The position numbers and the translations under genes were made by a program. A DNA stretch of 55,970 bases from Gnetum montanum (taxonomy: Eukaryota > Streptophyta > Gnetopsida > Gnetales > Gnetaceae), in assembly GCA_015680685.1 (NCBI GenBank), contig MNCI01026665.1, forward strand, positions 244,552 through 300,521. Reading direction: 5' to 3'. Under the pieces are notes generated by a model. The model made no database searches and had not been told where the DNA came from. It saw only the letters and a program-made list of their open reading frames with translations. Shown piece by piece: positions 19,421 through 32,829 of this stretch; the stretch's first letter is position 1; every line of letters starts with the position of its first letter.

Positions 19421-20619
19421 ATGTATTTGTATTTTAAATGGGGTGTTGAACCTAAAAATATTAATAATAAGCAAAAAATTTAGTGGACATAACGTGGTTA
19501 ACCTAGAGTAGAAAACACCAAAAACATGTAAAGGAAAACTTTCCAATTTTAGAGATGTCCACTTAGGTGTACAATGATACTTTGAAAAATCAAAAGAGAA
19601 AAACTAGTTGTGAGTAGATAGGATAGTCTCAGAACAACATTGACATCACTTCCAACATCCATGCTTGAATTTAAAATAGCAAAAGAATTTAAAGTAGCAA
19701 TAGAAAACTCTTGCAAAATGCCAACTTTTGTGAAATAGGCAAGTTGAATGGAAAATGTTGGTATATATTGTTCATCATGATTAGTTTGCTACTTAATGTT
19801 GACCTTATGTTACAAATTTTTGCCATTGGCTATAACCTATTTGTCAATACAAGTTTTGTCTTTGAGTTGACATTATTCTTGTTAGGCAAGGATAGATTTA
19901 TCTTATGAGCTATCTTTCGAGACTTACTTTTTATAGTATAGGTAAAAATATTCATGAAATCTTTTGTCTTTTTTGATTTTCTTATTGCTATTTAATCATT
20001 CTTATCATTGACATTAACTTAATTTTACATATATTTAACTTTAGATTATTGTTTTCTATCCTTAACTTCAACACATTTTTTTTACCTCATCTTCTCTTTT
20101 CTTAATGGGAAAATCACAAACTTTAAACAAATGTTCTTCACAAGGACAAAAAGTTGCAAGAATAAAGAAAATTATAAAATGTAATTGATTGAATGTAAGT
20201 CTTCTCACCTACTTGCAATACTAATTTTTTTTCACATTTAGAAGACTAATTCCAACAAAAATATGTCTACAAGAACCAAATGGTGTGGAAATGGATTTCA
20301 TGTGTTTAATGGAATTGAAAAGACTAATAATTTGATATTCTTTTTTTTGAAAAATTAACAAAAGATTAAATAATTTAATAAAACATAAAACTTTATAATT
20401 TTCTTCAAGTCAGATTTCAAAATCTGGTGTCCACTTATAAATAATCAATATTGCATATGAATGTATAAATGACGCTATATCTAAGGCATACTACACAATC
20501 AAAACATGACCTAGCTCAATGAGTGAAAAAAAAAAAACAGGAATAGTTTCTAATATGAGTGACTAAATTTTATGCTTTTCCATCACATCATTTAACTACA
20601 AATTGAAACTTTGTTATGA
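19421..20619. other. No recognisable gene (AT-rich)
   Basis: Short open frames here are Leu/Phe-rich low-complexity translations. No domain was recognised. Confidence 0.4.
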
Positions 20620-20990
20620 GGTAAGTAACCCAAAATTTGAATGGACAGATATTGTGATGTAACATTAGCAATGAATAACCCATATACATCATTAGGAAAA
20701 ATAAAATCAAGCATCTTATTTACATCAACATCACTAGAAAAAAGCATCACAAATTTTTGCTCACCAACTTGTAGATATGCATTCTAAGAATCAACAAAAT
20801 TTTTTGCCTTGATAGAAGAAATTTTAGCATCGGTAAAAGAAGTTGGAAGTAATTTAGAATCCTCCATATGGGAGAGATAATACAAGGAAATCAATTTTGT
20901 TGATGAAACTCTAGTTGAATTAATTTTCCTTCTCAAAACCAATAAATCTTCAAATATTTCTTATGCAAATCTTGTTGGTCTATCCATAAG
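20620..20990 (-). pseudogene. Decayed open frame related to 21640-21800 (possible L1 ORF1/gag N-terminus)
   Basis: One minus frame of about 120 codons has only two stops: QLMDRPTRFA, EIFEDLLVLRRKINSTRVSS, MEDSKLLPTSFTDAKISSIK, NAYLQVGEQKFVMLFSSDVD, YGLFIANVTSQYLS. A related series (NSKLPLSS-INAKI, NLQASEQKFKI) is encoded on the + strand at 21640-21800. The spacing suggests the N-terminal part of a LINE ORF1 or gag-like protein, but the family is not certain. Confidence 0.4.
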
Positions 20991-21334
20991 TTGCAAAATT
21001 TTTGTTCCTTATCTATAAGTTGGGGAGACTTGAACTTGAGATTTTTTTGACGTAAAGATGAAAACCTAAAAGGGCATCCCCAAAGCCATTGGACATTTTC
21101 TTTACATTCCCTCTTCTATGTTGTTGATATGATTGACTATGATTTTTTAAATTATAATTCATTTTTGGGGTCTGATCCCCCTCCCCTAAGCAAATCCTAG
21201 GATTTCTTTTAAATGTAAAAGATCCTTGGTCTAACTTATTTTAGATGTTAGCAAAACATTGCTTTGTTAGTCAGAGCATGTGGGTTGTAATTTGCAAGTT
21301 TTTTGATTTGATACAACATTATGTTAATTTGATA

Positions 21335-21530
21335 CAATGTTATGTTTTGCTTAAGTTTCATGACATATAGTTAGCTAGTTTTAGTTTCAACAATCTTATT
21401 CCTTGATGGATATCTATATCTAACATACCTTTATATTTTTCTTAAGTTCTACAGAAGCTTCATGTTGACTATGTACTCAAGAGACTACATATAGTCATTT
21501 AGTTCTAGTTTCAACATCCTTGGTTAGTAC
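21335..21530 (+). mobile_element. Copia-LTR-like fragments (two partial copies)
   Basis: TGTTATGTTTTGCTTAAGTTTCATGACATATAGTTAGCTAG and, after it, TTCTTAAGTTCTACAGAAGCTTCATGTTGACTATGTAC...CTACATATAGTCATTTAGTTCTAG each match a part of 19280-19400. It looks like a broken or rearranged LTR. Confidence 0.45.
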
Positions 21531-21639
21531 ATTGCTCTCTCTTGATGATAGGTAGCTTTTGTTCCAATGGATTTGATATTTTTCTAGTGGATCTAATTTT
21601 TTACTTTTCTATATTTCTTCAATAGATTTGATTTCTCTA

Positions 21640-21800
21640 GAGTTATTCTATAACAAATTCTAAATTACCTCTAAGTTCTTCAATTAATGCCAAAATTATT
21701 GCTTCTTTTATTGATGCAAAAATCTCTCTAAATTTTGAGACTACAAATTTACAAGCTAGTGAGCAAAAATTTAAAATACCATCTTCTTTTGTTGTTGATG
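21640..21800 (+). pseudogene. Fragment related to the minus-strand frame at 20620-20990
   Basis: + strand: NSKLPLSSSINAKIIASFID, AKISLNFETTNLQASEQKFK. It shares the order SKL...AKI...LQxxEQKF with the inverted copy 0.9 kb to the left. Confidence 0.4.
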
Positions 21801-21829
21801 CGACTAAGATTCTTGGTGATGAAGAAGAA

Positions 21830-22280
21830 GATTATTTTTGCTTAAGGTTGTAAGAATCTAATGAGAACATGTGAAAATTTGTGAAAATGTGATCTACTAA
21901 GAGTCATGGTATCTTGATCATAAGTCATGTTAATGAGAAATAGAGAAAATTTAAAAATTGAGAATGCCACAAGTAGACCACAAGTTGACCATGAGTTGTG
22001 GTCTATGAAAATCTAGAATTGCTAGGGTTCTTAAGCTTACCACAATCGCACTACAAGTCATGGTGAATTTGCCTTATCGTTGAAGTTTACCATAGAGTTA
22101 CCACAAATTATGGTTGACACTAGAAGTTGACCACTTATTGTGGTTTATGAAAAATTGATTTTTGCAATACCATGAGCCTTGGTAAACTTGTGATCTATTT
22201 TCCTGCAACATCATGACTTGACCATGAGTTGTAGTCAAACAAAAAACCTGAATATCTTGAGATTGTAATTGTGAATTTTG
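21830..22280. repeat. Degenerate palindromic ACCACAAG/TTGTGGT repeat cluster
   Basis: Words such as ACCACAAGTTGACCATGAGTTGTGG (quoted here only as the pattern ACCA-N-TGGT), TACCACAAATTATGGTTGAC, GACCACTTATTGTGGT, ACCATGAGCCTTGGT and GACCATGAGTTGTAGTC recur every 30-70 bases. A similar cluster occurs at 37530-37960. This type of sequence is known from the middle of plant Copia LTRs. Confidence 0.6.
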
Positions 22281-23129
22281 ATGGTCTTCAATGAATGGAT
22301 TCACCTTGAGAAGAAGAACAACCTAGGATTAAAATACTTTCAAATTGATGAGTAGAGATCTCTCAACAAGATAAAATCATATAGGTGAGTGTTCAACATC
22401 AGTCTAAAAAATTAAACTTAAATTTTGTTTAAAGCAATATAATTCGTCATGAATGAATTGTGACAAAGAACACTCATATGTGAGAGTGGGAGAGAGCTTT
22501 GTGAAGCTTACATTTAAAGAAATTAAAGAATGGTGATAATAGGAATTGAAAAAAGAAAAAGAAGAGGTAACCGAGTAGAAATTCCAAGTACTTTATTGCT
22601 TAGATTTTCAAAGTTTATATCATTATATGGCCTTAGTATTTATGTGTAAATAATGGGGCCGTGCTAGTGGATAATGAATAGACAATCCCCATTAAAAATG
22701 AATAAAATTAAAGAAAAAAAAAAGAATTACAATAATTATTAAATACATCTACCCATCAATTCTAGAAAATCATAAAAATAAAAAGGAGATAAATTGATTT
22801 ATTGTCTTTTGTTTCTTATCTTCATGTTAGGTAGGGATTGCATTAGACACTAACTTTATCAAAGACACCTAGTTTTGTTCTCCTTAATGATGTATATGAG
22901 TCACTAGCAGTTGATTTTACATCATGATATATGTTCATTCAGATTTTAGATTATCTTTGTTATAATCAATGTTTTTCTTTGTAATTAAATGATGTGATGA
23001 AAAAACATAACATTTAAGTCATTTTTGCTAGGTATTATTTTATGTTTTTCTACTTGTTGAGCTAGGCAATGCTTCAATGGTGGTGTACCCTAACCATGGG
23101 GTCACTTATATATAAGCATGCAGTGTTGA
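22281..23129. other. No recognisable gene (AT-rich)
   Basis: No domain or terminal repeat was identified. Confidence 0.4.
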
Positions 23130-23760
23130 TCATTTATAAGAAAATTCCATATTTTAATGCTGAATTTGAAAAATATTCTAAAGTTCCATGTTTTGTCAAG
23201 TTATTTAATCTTCCACTAATTTTTTAAAAAGGTTGAACAAGATGTTGTTAGTCTTCTTGGTCCCATTAAGCATACAAAATCTATTTCCATACCATTTGAT
23301 TCTCATAGACATTCTTTTTATTGAAATTAATCTTCTAACCATAAAAAAATTGGTATTACAGGAAGGTAAGAAGACTTCTATTCAGTAATCACATATTATA
23401 ATCTTCCTACTTCTTACAAGTTTTGTCATCATGGACATTTGTTTAATGCTTGTTCTTTTTTGCTTAAGGAAAAAGATGCTTAGGAAAAGAAACAAATGTA
23501 TTGAAATTGAGGATAGTAATAAACAATCTAACATTAAAGATACAAAAAATAAAGTTACTATTAATGATACAAATGATCAAATGGTAATGAAGAAACTTTA
23601 AAAGAAAAAAGCTTCTATGAATATTTTTTCTAAAGGAAGTATTGATCAATCTAATCAGAAAACTCATAAGAATATTGGTAATTCAAAGATTAAACATTAT
23701 ATTAAGAAGTCTCATAACAATAATGGTAAAGAATCTTGATGCGAGGTCAATTATGATGGA
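23130..23760 (+). pseudogene. L1 ORF1-like (DUF4283 plus zinc knuckle) remnant
   Basis: + strand frames give FNAEFEKYSKVPCFVKLFNL, PLIF (the 'xxxWVRLPNLPLxFW' block of DUF4283), then YYNLPTSYKFCHHGHLFNAC (the 'YxxLPxxCxxCGxxGHxxxxC' knuckle with its first Cys lost) and a Lys/Asn/Ser-rich tail. In plant L1 elements this protein is ORF1, a nucleic-acid-binding protein. Frameshifts are present. ORF2 does not follow here. Confidence 0.6.
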
Positions 23761-25535
23761 TATTTTATGCCATCATTTTCTATTGAATCTTTCTCTCATA
23801 CAAAAGTTGAAATTTTGCCAAAGCTTTCTATTGCTACCTTGAATTTTTTTTTTCTAGTTTAAGTTCAAACACAAATGTTGAAAGTGATGTAAATGTTGTT
23901 AGGATTGAAAACATCCTTTTGTCTAACAATTAATTTTTCAAAAATTTGATTTTTCAAAGTATTATTTCAATTATAAGTTTGTACATCCAAATATATAACT
24001 AAGTTAGTGATCACTACCTATTAGTTAGAGGGGCTATGAAATGAATCTATAACTTGGAATTTTCAATACTATGTAAAAGTTTTAGGTAGTAAGAAATTAA
24101 TCTTCTTAAGCATATATACTAGGAGAAAAAATAAGACCATGGGATTCCTATATTCTTATAGAATGGTTGGTGAATTCCCAAAATAGCTTCCAAAAGTCCC
24201 TTGAATCACATGTTGAATCTCATTTTAGAAAAATATATAGTATTCATAACTTGGTGATAAAAAATGGCTAAAATTGGAATCTTACTATTTAATATTTTTG
24301 AAAATTAGTTAAGACAAAAGCCATTATTTTGACAAAATGTTGAATCTATTCAATAGGTTGGATTTGCAATCATGATTGCTATGTATTGGAAAATTACGTT
24401 CTAGAATACATCCAAAAATACATTGACATGGTGATTGGTATCCTTGTTGTAATATAAAATTTCATACCAAAAATACATCGACATGATGATTAATATCTTA
24501 GTTACATAAGGATTAAAATTTCCAAAGTACATAGCTTCTCAAATGTCCTTGAAATCTTCATACATGATGGACATGGATTTTATGTATAATAAAATATATT
24601 ACAAGAACAATGATAATTACCATATTTAGATGTACTACTATGTCAACAACTTGGTAAAATTGATTCTTGATGGCCAGAATTAGTGGAATTATTAGTAGTT
24701 TGTTGTCAATAATTTTGGTTGTATGACTTTTGTAATTATCTACAAAGTTTGAAAATCATATTTGCAAATCATTATTCTATGTCTACTACTTGAATGTTGA
24801 ATTTATTAGCCAAATCATTATCTATGAGCTAAATATGAGTGCTTACATAAAGATGCTAAAAGATATATTAGTACAAACACAACATGCAAAACAATTATTA
24901 GTACTTGAGCATAGTTGGAATTGTAATCTTGATTATTGCTAAAATGCCTTATTCTATATTTTGCATAATTTTAGAAATCAATCAATCAAAAGTTTCAGTA
25001 ATTGATCAGGATGATAAAACTAGACAATAGGTAAAAACAAAACTCAATTCCCATATCTAGATGAAAAGTTAAGTTTTTGCATCAGAGCTAAAAAATCATA
25101 ATTTGTTTATGATTTGTAGAATCAAATTTTAATTTATGTAGAATTGGCTTCTAAGACTCATTTACTTGAATCTATATAGGGGGTATTTCTTATTTATATG
25201 TGAAACTTATAGTAAACGAAAAGTTTACTTAAATGTTTTATATGTAAACAAGTACTAATAATTGTGGCATATTCTTGGTGAACATACCCCAATGAGGTAT
25301 TAAAACCAATGTAATTTTTCAGATTTTCCAAAATATAGCCTATTAAGTCATAAACTCCTTCATATGTAAATATTAGCCTTTTGAAAAAAAATCGCTTCTT
25401 ATATTTTCCCTAATGGATACTTTAGAATGGTTTAAATCCTTTAGATTCATAGTACACTTAAAGGTATTTTGAAGAAGCATGATATCTTTAACTATAGTAA
25501 TATTATTTGATTTTCAATAACTTACATATAGACTT
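23761..25535. other. No recognisable gene; short tandem repeat at 24412-24520
   Basis: AT-rich. CCAAAAATACATTGACATGGTGATT (pattern CCAAAAATACAT-GACATG-TGATT) occurs twice with a 55-bp period at 24412 and 24467. No coding signal was identified. Confidence 0.45.
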
Positions 25536-26125
25536 TTATTCATCATCATTCTAGCCTTGTCCCAAAAGAATGGGGTTATCTATATGGGTTCTTTTTTTTA
25601 TCATTCTCCTCTTTAAAGAGCTAGATATTTTTCTATTTGCAATTTATTCAAATAATCTTGAATCATTTTCTCATATCTTTTTCAGTCTTTCTTTCATTGG
25701 CTTTCCTTAGATAATGATGTAGCATTCTTTTTTTACAAGTGTGTTATCTCATCTTCTTTGCACATGCCTAAATCATCTAAGATACCAGTTCTATAACTTA
25801 TTGAAAAAAAAGCCATGCCAAGTCTTCTACAAATATCTATATTGGGCAATTTATCTCTTTTGATAATGTTCAATTTCCATCTAAGTATTCTCATTTTTGC
25901 CACATTGATTTGTTGTCCTATAAAATTTTTCCTTTATTTTTATTGAGATTATTTTATCACATAAAACACTAGCATATCTTCATTTTGGCCATCTTGCCTC
26001 AATCTTATTTTTTTATATGTGTATCAATTTCAATGTCTAATTGAAGAATTGATAAACTTTTTGGTATTTAATTATCACTTTTATTTCACCACTATTTATG
26101 CTATTATTGAAATTTTGTTCCATAT

Positions 26126-26965
26126 TGATGAGTGGCGAAGGATACCCCCTACACCTAACCATATGAATCATAAGCATTCACGCATGATTCAATCAAATTC
26201 TATGGATGGGACTAGTTGTGGCATCGAGATCATTATGCCTTCATCACAATTCATTGTCTTCCCACTTGGGCTAGTGGTAGCTTTGTCACATATGATTTAG
26301 TCCAAAGTGAGGCATATGATTCTTAATGTTGTTTTGGCCTTATGCTACTCCTAATGATAATAAAGAAATCAATTATTTAAACTAATTAACAATGGAAAGT
26401 AAAGTCTAAACTAGCCTATGGGCGATGAGTGTTGGTTCCCAACTTATTGTATACATCATGAACCCACATATCCACTACTGGGATTACTAAGCACTATGCT
26501 ATTGGGTGAGCCAAGAAATAACACTAATCAGATTACCAAGTGAATACATGTTTACGCTAAAAAATGGTTGTACTCATTTTTCCAATTCATTAATATGCAT
26601 GAAAATGTAGATATTAACTAAGTACATGTAATGTAAATTGCATGGAAGTAAATTTAATCTAAGTCAAAGTGCTGTAATGAATAAGAATCAATCTCAATCT
26701 TATTGTCATTCATGGAATGTGTCCAGGTACATTGCCACTCAAGTAAGATGTTGTACAACTGACTCAGATCCATACTATGAGCACTCACTAACTATCCTCT
26801 ATGACTACAGAATAAAACTACAAGAGTTTGGCTACTCTATTAACCCAAGAATGCTAATACACAATGGAAGCATGTACATTTATAGACTTTATTATGAAGC
26901 TACATCAACAAGACCTCATAAATGTAGCAAATGCTATGTCAATGCAACGCTTTGATGCTTCATCA
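26126..26965 (-). repeat. Gypsy element 2, 3' LTR
   Basis: It pairs with 31989-32829. The polypurine-like CATGGGGGTG (minus) lies immediately outside it at 26966-26975. A TATA-like sequence lies near 26880 on the minus strand (TCTATAAATG). Confidence 0.9.
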
Positions 26966-29000
26966 CACCCCCATGATTGAATGAAAACTCGTCCTTGAGT
27001 TCCTTTACAAAATTGGGAAGGTATGGGATTATTGACTGACACTTGACATAACAAAATGACATAACAAAATTGAATGCCACATTACAAAATTTTATTCTGG
27101 TGGATGCATACAAAATGATAGAGGGACAAAAAGACTAGATAGACATTGAAGATTACAAAATTTGTAGATGTCTTCAAAAATCTGCTAAAGATGATTCTTC
27201 TTATTATCGCTAGCAATGGCAGACTTCCAACATTGATTGTTATGTTGATGCTTCTCTTATTATGTATACCATTCTTAAAGGATGGATTGAAATTTCTTCT
27301 CATTATCCCATGGATCTAGCAAGCATGCAATGGTTGAGCTGTTATCATATATGTGCTACAATTTATGCATGGGCATATCCTCCATTATTCCCCTCTTAGC
27401 TTCATTTTTGTGCCTGGCAAAAGACCTTCTTCCTTAGGCATTTCTTTTAGCATCACCTATAGTCACCAAAGGATCAACATTAGTTTTGTTAAATTTTCCT
27501 TAATAATTAACCCTTTTCAGATCCCTTAGTTTGTGTTTAAGCATAAGGTGATGATAGGATACTATGCCCAAGGGTATGAGGTAACTAAAATCATCAAGCT
27601 CTTCACATTATTTTGATCAATTACTATTAGTTACTACAATGTTAAAAAATAGGATGTTTGAAAAATTTCAAAATGGATATCCATAGCCCCCATGACTAAT
27701 GAGTGTAACTCCAGAAGTGCACAAGTTTCAAACAATTGAAATCAAAGGTTTGATTTAGAAGATTGCAAAGAAATATTAATGGATATGGAAATAGAAAAGT
27801 AGGAAAAGTTAATGAAACAAATGAGAAGTAGTTCCAAAATGATGCATAAATTTAGAAAAATTGTCATTGATGTTTTGGAAGATGTAAAGGTTAGTTCAAA
27901 GCCATGATCAACCAAAGTTATGCAAGTGGGTCCTTTCCAAAGCAGGCTCCTACCATAATGCGCTTGCATAACCACTTCTATAGATGTCGGCGGGCACCTG
28001 AGAAGTTAAATGTAGACCATGTCTTTGTTCCAAACAACACACAACTACCATGGTCGGGATGTTGCACTATACTACACAAAACTAAAAAGGCTCATAATCA
28101 CATGCAGTAGTGAGGTGAATAATGAGATGAGAAGGGATTATAGAGATCAGGATGTAAGGTGCTTAACCATGTCGGCAATAGGTTCTTATGAAAAATGTGA
28201 TTAAAATGATCAGAATACCTATCCGTCTAAGTTTAGACCAAGTCCATACCATGAACAGTGACCTTGCATTGATGTGTTCCATCCTACCAACCATCATGAA
28301 TCCACAACCACCTCAAAGAACAATCATCACTCCAAAGAGAAAAAAAATAGAAGGAACGAAGGGCCTTAATTAGAGGGATGCCTTCAGGCATGGGTAACAT
28401 GTCTTTCTAGCCCCATTTCTAGTGCTTGTAGTCCATTATTGTGTCTAAGGGGTGTGCTTTGAATTTCCATTATTGGTTTTTTTTATCTTTTTTTTTATTT
28501 TTCTTCTTCTTCTCTTTTTTTTTTAAATTTTTGGATGGGAACCACACCATGCAAAGACAGAGTTATGATACGTTCCAAGAGGAGTCATAAACCACATGAA
28601 GGAAGTCAAGAAGAGAATCCAAAAAATCCCCTTGAGGTCATACCCTTACCATTCCCACTAGATCATTTTCTCTTTCTTCAGGGGACAATGATTATTGATT
28701 AATTTTAGCTTTATGAAAGAATAACCAAATTGTTTCCATGAAAAAGGCCTTTTATTTAGAGAACTGGAGGGATGGATGAGGTGGTCTCACTGCTTTACAT
28801 AATTACTTACCCAATCATCTTGATAGTATAGAATGAAAACCCAACACATTTACTTGGCAATATTATTAACGAAAACATAAAAGAGTTTCATAAACATTAA
28901 AAAAATGACTTAGGAAAAGAGAAGATTATAAAGAAAAGAAAAGAAAAATATTAAGAAATGGAAAACATATGAAAAATCAGAAAATTTTGGAAGAAATAGG
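26966..29000 (-). other. Non-coding 3' internal region of Gypsy element 2
   Basis: It is homologous to 39293-41200 of element 1 (e.g. CCCCCATGATTGAATGAAAACTCGTCC versus CCTCCATGACTGAATGAAAACTTGTCC, and GGAAGGTATGGGATTATTGACT in both). Homopurine/homopyrimidine tracts occur at 28440-28545 and 28905-29040. No integrase or RNase H motif was found on either strand. Confidence 0.65.
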
Positions 29001-31863
29001 AAAATGATAAAAAATTGTAAAACAAAAAATGTAAAAAATACTTATTAGTTCTTGAACTAGGATGGAGCATCTCCCCTATGATTAATCTTATGGTTGCACA
29101 TTTAGGAGATGGACCGCACAATCCCTTGGTTATATACCACCAATTTCCCATCTATCACTGTTACTGGTTTAATTAGTCCTGTGGTAGCACATCTAACATT
29201 GGTGATAGTTTCATTTGGATCATTTAGAGATGTATCTTCATCTGGACTTGAAGGTATTTCCATTTTTTGGGATCTAGATGTGTTTTCTTCTTCTTCTTGA
29301 TTTTCTATTTTAATTCTTAGGTTTATGTGTTTAATATTCTTTTCTAGTGTATAATCAGAGTGTAAGATATATGTGTCTAAGTCCTCTATTTGGTTTGCTT
29401 TCTTAAGTCTATAACTAATAAGTGGATTGGTTACTTCCATGCATCTTTGAAACAATTTTATATTCTCATATTCAAGCCATTAGGTGTCTTCTGGTTTAGT
29501 GGCTACTACGTAGATTAGTTTTTGCTCACACACTTGCTTCTGAACTTTGTTGTGGGTTGTGTTAATATTTTAAATTTTTGGCCCACAACTGAATCCTTTA
29601 CTATTAGTAGTGATGCATGGATTCTTCTGTCTCTCCACAATGATAGGTTCATCATTTTTGTCAAGTATTGGAGCAACGATGGATGTTGGCCTTTGCATAT
29701 GATTGGAGGGCATTGGTTGTGAAAGGAAGGATGTTGTACTTGATTGGCATTGTGCTGGTTTGGATGAGTTAGTAGGTCCATGAGTGTTATGCTTATGCAT
29801 GGGAACCATCCTAAAGAAAGGATGTTTCCAAGATTGTGGTGGAGATCTACTAGCATTATCATTTTTGTGTATGTTCGCAGCACAAGTGGCATTCTCTCAT
29901 TGAGGTTGTGGTGATGAACCTTCCTGTGTTGCTAATGGTGACATATGATGGAGGGAAGTATGAAAATATTGAGGATATGACTAAAGATGAAAGGTGTGAG
30001 GTGGTGACCTCATAGAAGATATTGTAGGATGATGATATTTGGAAAAGTGGTAGTAGTGATTCGAGGTAGAGGAAGTGGAACTAGTCAGGAAAATAGGTTG
30101 TTGAACATAATATCTATACTGGTTCATTTGGTAGTAAGGGTAGTGCTAGTTTGATGATGGCCTCCCCCACGAATGTGGATTTTACCACTACGTTGGATGA
30201 TAGTGTTGAGGTTGGTAAGAAGTCCCACTAGGATGGTACGATTGGTTGTAGTACTGCCTATAATTACCTTGTGAGAAAGGTAATTTTCTAGGCATTTGCT
30301 TTTGTACAAACTTGGGATTCAATGTAAAGGGCTAGTACTCATGTAGATGTAACATGATTGGGCAATGGCCCTTTGGATGGTCATATAGGAAAATATCACA
30401 TCCATCATCTTTTTCAGTGGTTAAGTCTATAGCCTCTTCTTCTATAGCCATTTCCCTTTTTTGCTGATCAATGTTCTTACCTGTCTCCTAGTCCCTTTTC
30501 CTTGTTTTGTTGTGATCACTTGATTTATTTTGTGTTACTCTCTCCTCTACAGTTTCTATGCAAGCTGTAACTTTATCATCTATCCATTTTGACATCTTAT
30601 CTAACCTTGCTTCAAGCTCATCAATAAAATTTTGTATTGAAAAGGTTTGTTGTGAAATCACCTCATTGAGATTTGCCTCTTTTTCCTCATCATAGATATG
30701 GAACCTCTTCTTTTGAAGAGTTGGGTCCTAGTGATATTTCTCAAAATTCTCTCATTTACATAGCTCTCATTCTTCTTTTACCACACACTCGATTAGCTTT
30801 TGGATTTGATGGGTTTCTAGTTCATATAATTGACCTTGAGCATACATCCCAAGGGTCTCTCTCATTTGACCATGAAGCTCATCTATGATGTGAAAAAGTT
30901 GCTCTTCTTGAGAGAAACCATGACTTGGACATTTATTTAGTAGAGAATAGTTTTTATCTAGGGCCATATACAAGGGGTCATGTTATTGTTGTTTCCATCC
31001 TTGGATTTGTTTCCTTATGTTGGACACCCTTACATAGGTTTGATATTTCTCATTGAAGAGTTCCAGCATTGTGGACCACCGATGGATTGAATTTGGTTTC
31101 AATAATCTGTACCACACTTCGGCTTTCTCTATTAGTATCCTAGGAAAGAGCTTAAGCTTTTGCCACTCACTTTCAATATTTTGTAAGATGCAAACATCAT
31201 GGAAGGCTTGCAAATGATGTTGTAGATTAGAATCATAGCCTCTGTAAATTTAGGAATGTTATTCATATCAAGCCTTTTGATGCAACTTTCCTTGTGATCC
31301 TTGTGGGGTACTTTAACTAGCTCTATGATCTACACCATGCTCTTAGTGACCAACAAGGATTTAGCCTCATCAGACATGTTGTGGTGAAAATTTCTATTTC
31401 TATTTGTCCAACTGTGATGATTTTTTCTATGCTCACTTTGATGTCTTTGAATTTGCCCTTGGTTTTGATTTCTATTTTTATTTTGATCCCATAGTGGAGC
31501 TCTATCTCTATACCTACATTCATCTTCGTTAGAACTTGACATTGAAGAGGAAGAGAAAGATGAGGAATTGGGAGAGTCATCATGGATTCTATAGTGTTCC
31601 CCATGGTCCCTTGATTTTTCTTTTCTAGGTTTTGAGGAGGTCCTAGTTCTTGAGGCCTTCCCTAGTCTAGGACTTACTTCATCTCCTCTATGATTATTTA
31701 CCTTAGGTGAATGTAGTTCTTGAGTGTAGTTAGGGTGGTCATGAACATATGAAACCCTTGCATGAGGTTGGTGACTCCAATTTTCTTCAATATATATCTC
31801 ATTAGTTCTCCAATGAATGTTCTCTCCATATGATGCATTATTGCTTCCTTGTGAAAGAGACAT
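29001..31863 (-). pseudogene. Gypsy element 2 gag and remnant downstream ORF
   Basis: Gag starts at the ATG 31863 (MSLSQGSNNASYGENIHW). It has a charged Ser/Arg/Asn/Gln-rich N-terminus to about residue 170, then RLDMNNIPKF, QNIESEWQKLKLFPR, AEVWYRLLKPNSIHRWSTML, ELFNEKYQTYVRVSNIRKQI (the retrotransposon gag core), HIIDELHGQMRETLGMYAQGQLYEL, and a knuckle-like CDIFLYDHPKGHCP (~30400). A Gln/Pro/Tyr-rich tail follows. Then come YVVATKPEDT and IDGKLVVYN-type segments that correspond to sequence around the protease of element 1 and to the extreme end of its pol; protease and RT between them are missing. Stops and shifts interrupt the frame. Confidence 0.72.
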
Positions 31864-31960
31864 TTTTGTTAGTTAATGATGAGTGTGACTTAATATTTTT
31901 TGGAAGATAAATCATTAATTTGTTTACAATGATTATGTATGATATAACTAATCTAGATAA

Positions 31961-31988
31961 CTAGCACCATCCCCGACATTGGTGCTAA
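31961..31988 (-). promoter_or_regulatory. Primer binding site, Gypsy element 2
   Basis: Immediately inside the 5' LTR the minus strand reads TTAGCACCAATGTCGGGGA. It is close to the tRNA-Asp type PBS (TGGCGCCGTTGCCGGGGA) used by Athila/Tat-lineage elements. Confidence 0.65.
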
Positions 31989-32829
31989 TGATGAGTAATG
32001 AAGGGTACCCCCTATGCCCAACCATATGAATCACAAGAGTTCATGCATGATTCGATCAAATTCCATGGATGGGACTAGTTGTGGCATCTAGATCGTTATG
32101 CCTTGATTGTAGTTTGCTATCTTCCCATTTGGACTAGTGGTAGCTTTGTCACGTATGGTCTAGTCCAAAGTGAGGCAGATGATTCTTGATGTTGTTTCAA
32201 CCTTATGCTACTCCTAAAAATAATAAAGAAATCAATTATTTAAACTAATTAACAATGAAAAGTAAAGTCTAAACTAGCCTACAGGTAATGAGTGTTTGTT
32301 CCCAGCTTCCTATACATGTCTTGAACCCATGTATCCACTACTGGGATTACCAAGCACTATGCTATTGGGTGAACCAAGTAATAACATTGTTGGGATTACC
32401 AAGTGAATACATGTTTACACTTAAAATTAGTCACGTTTATTTTGCAAATTTATTAATATGCATGGAAATGTAAATATTAACTAAGTACATAAAACGTAAA
32501 TTGCATGGAAAGTAAATTTAATCTAAGTCAAAGTGCTGCAATGAATAAGAGTTAATCTTGATCTTATTGTTGTTCATGGAATGTGTCTAGGTACATTGTC
32601 ACTTGAATAAGACACCATACAATTGACTTAGGTCCACATTGTGGGCACTCACCAACTGTTCTCTAAGATTACAGAATAAAAATTTAAGAGTTTAGCTACT
32701 CTATTAACCCAAGAATGTGAATACATGGGAGGAGCATGCATATTTATAAACTTTATTGTAGAGCTACATCAACAGGGCCTCATAAACACAACAAACACTA
32801 TGTCGACATGAAACTTTGATGCTTCATCA
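31989..32829 (-). repeat. Gypsy element 2, 5' LTR
   Basis: It starts TGATGAGTAATGAAGGG and ends GATGCTTCATCA. It shares with 26126-26965 blocks such as ACCATATGAATCA, GGATGGGACTAGTTGTGGCATC and CTACTGGGATTACCAAGCACTATGC. TATA-like TTTATAAATATGC (minus) lies near 32748. Confidence 0.9.

Larger units (their letters stand above)
26126..32829 (-). mobile_element. Ty3/Gypsy element 2, gag-bearing, pol-deleted, complete LTR pair
   Basis: It is bounded by 840-bp LTRs (26126-26965, 31989-32829) that start TGATGAG and end CTTCATCA. The 5-bp duplication CATAT flanks it (26121-26125, 32830-32834). Minus-strand order: 5' LTR, PBS, gag (~31863-29930), a short protein tail, ~2 kb non-coding, 3' LTR. Protease, RT, RNase H and integrase are absent, so it cannot move without helper proteins. 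It is inserted in an RTE LINE. Confidence 0.9.

Noticed and set aside
21830-22280. CRISPR-like array from the recurring ACCA/TGGT words
   Set aside because: The repeats are degenerate, of varying length and spacing, and the context is a plant retroelement.
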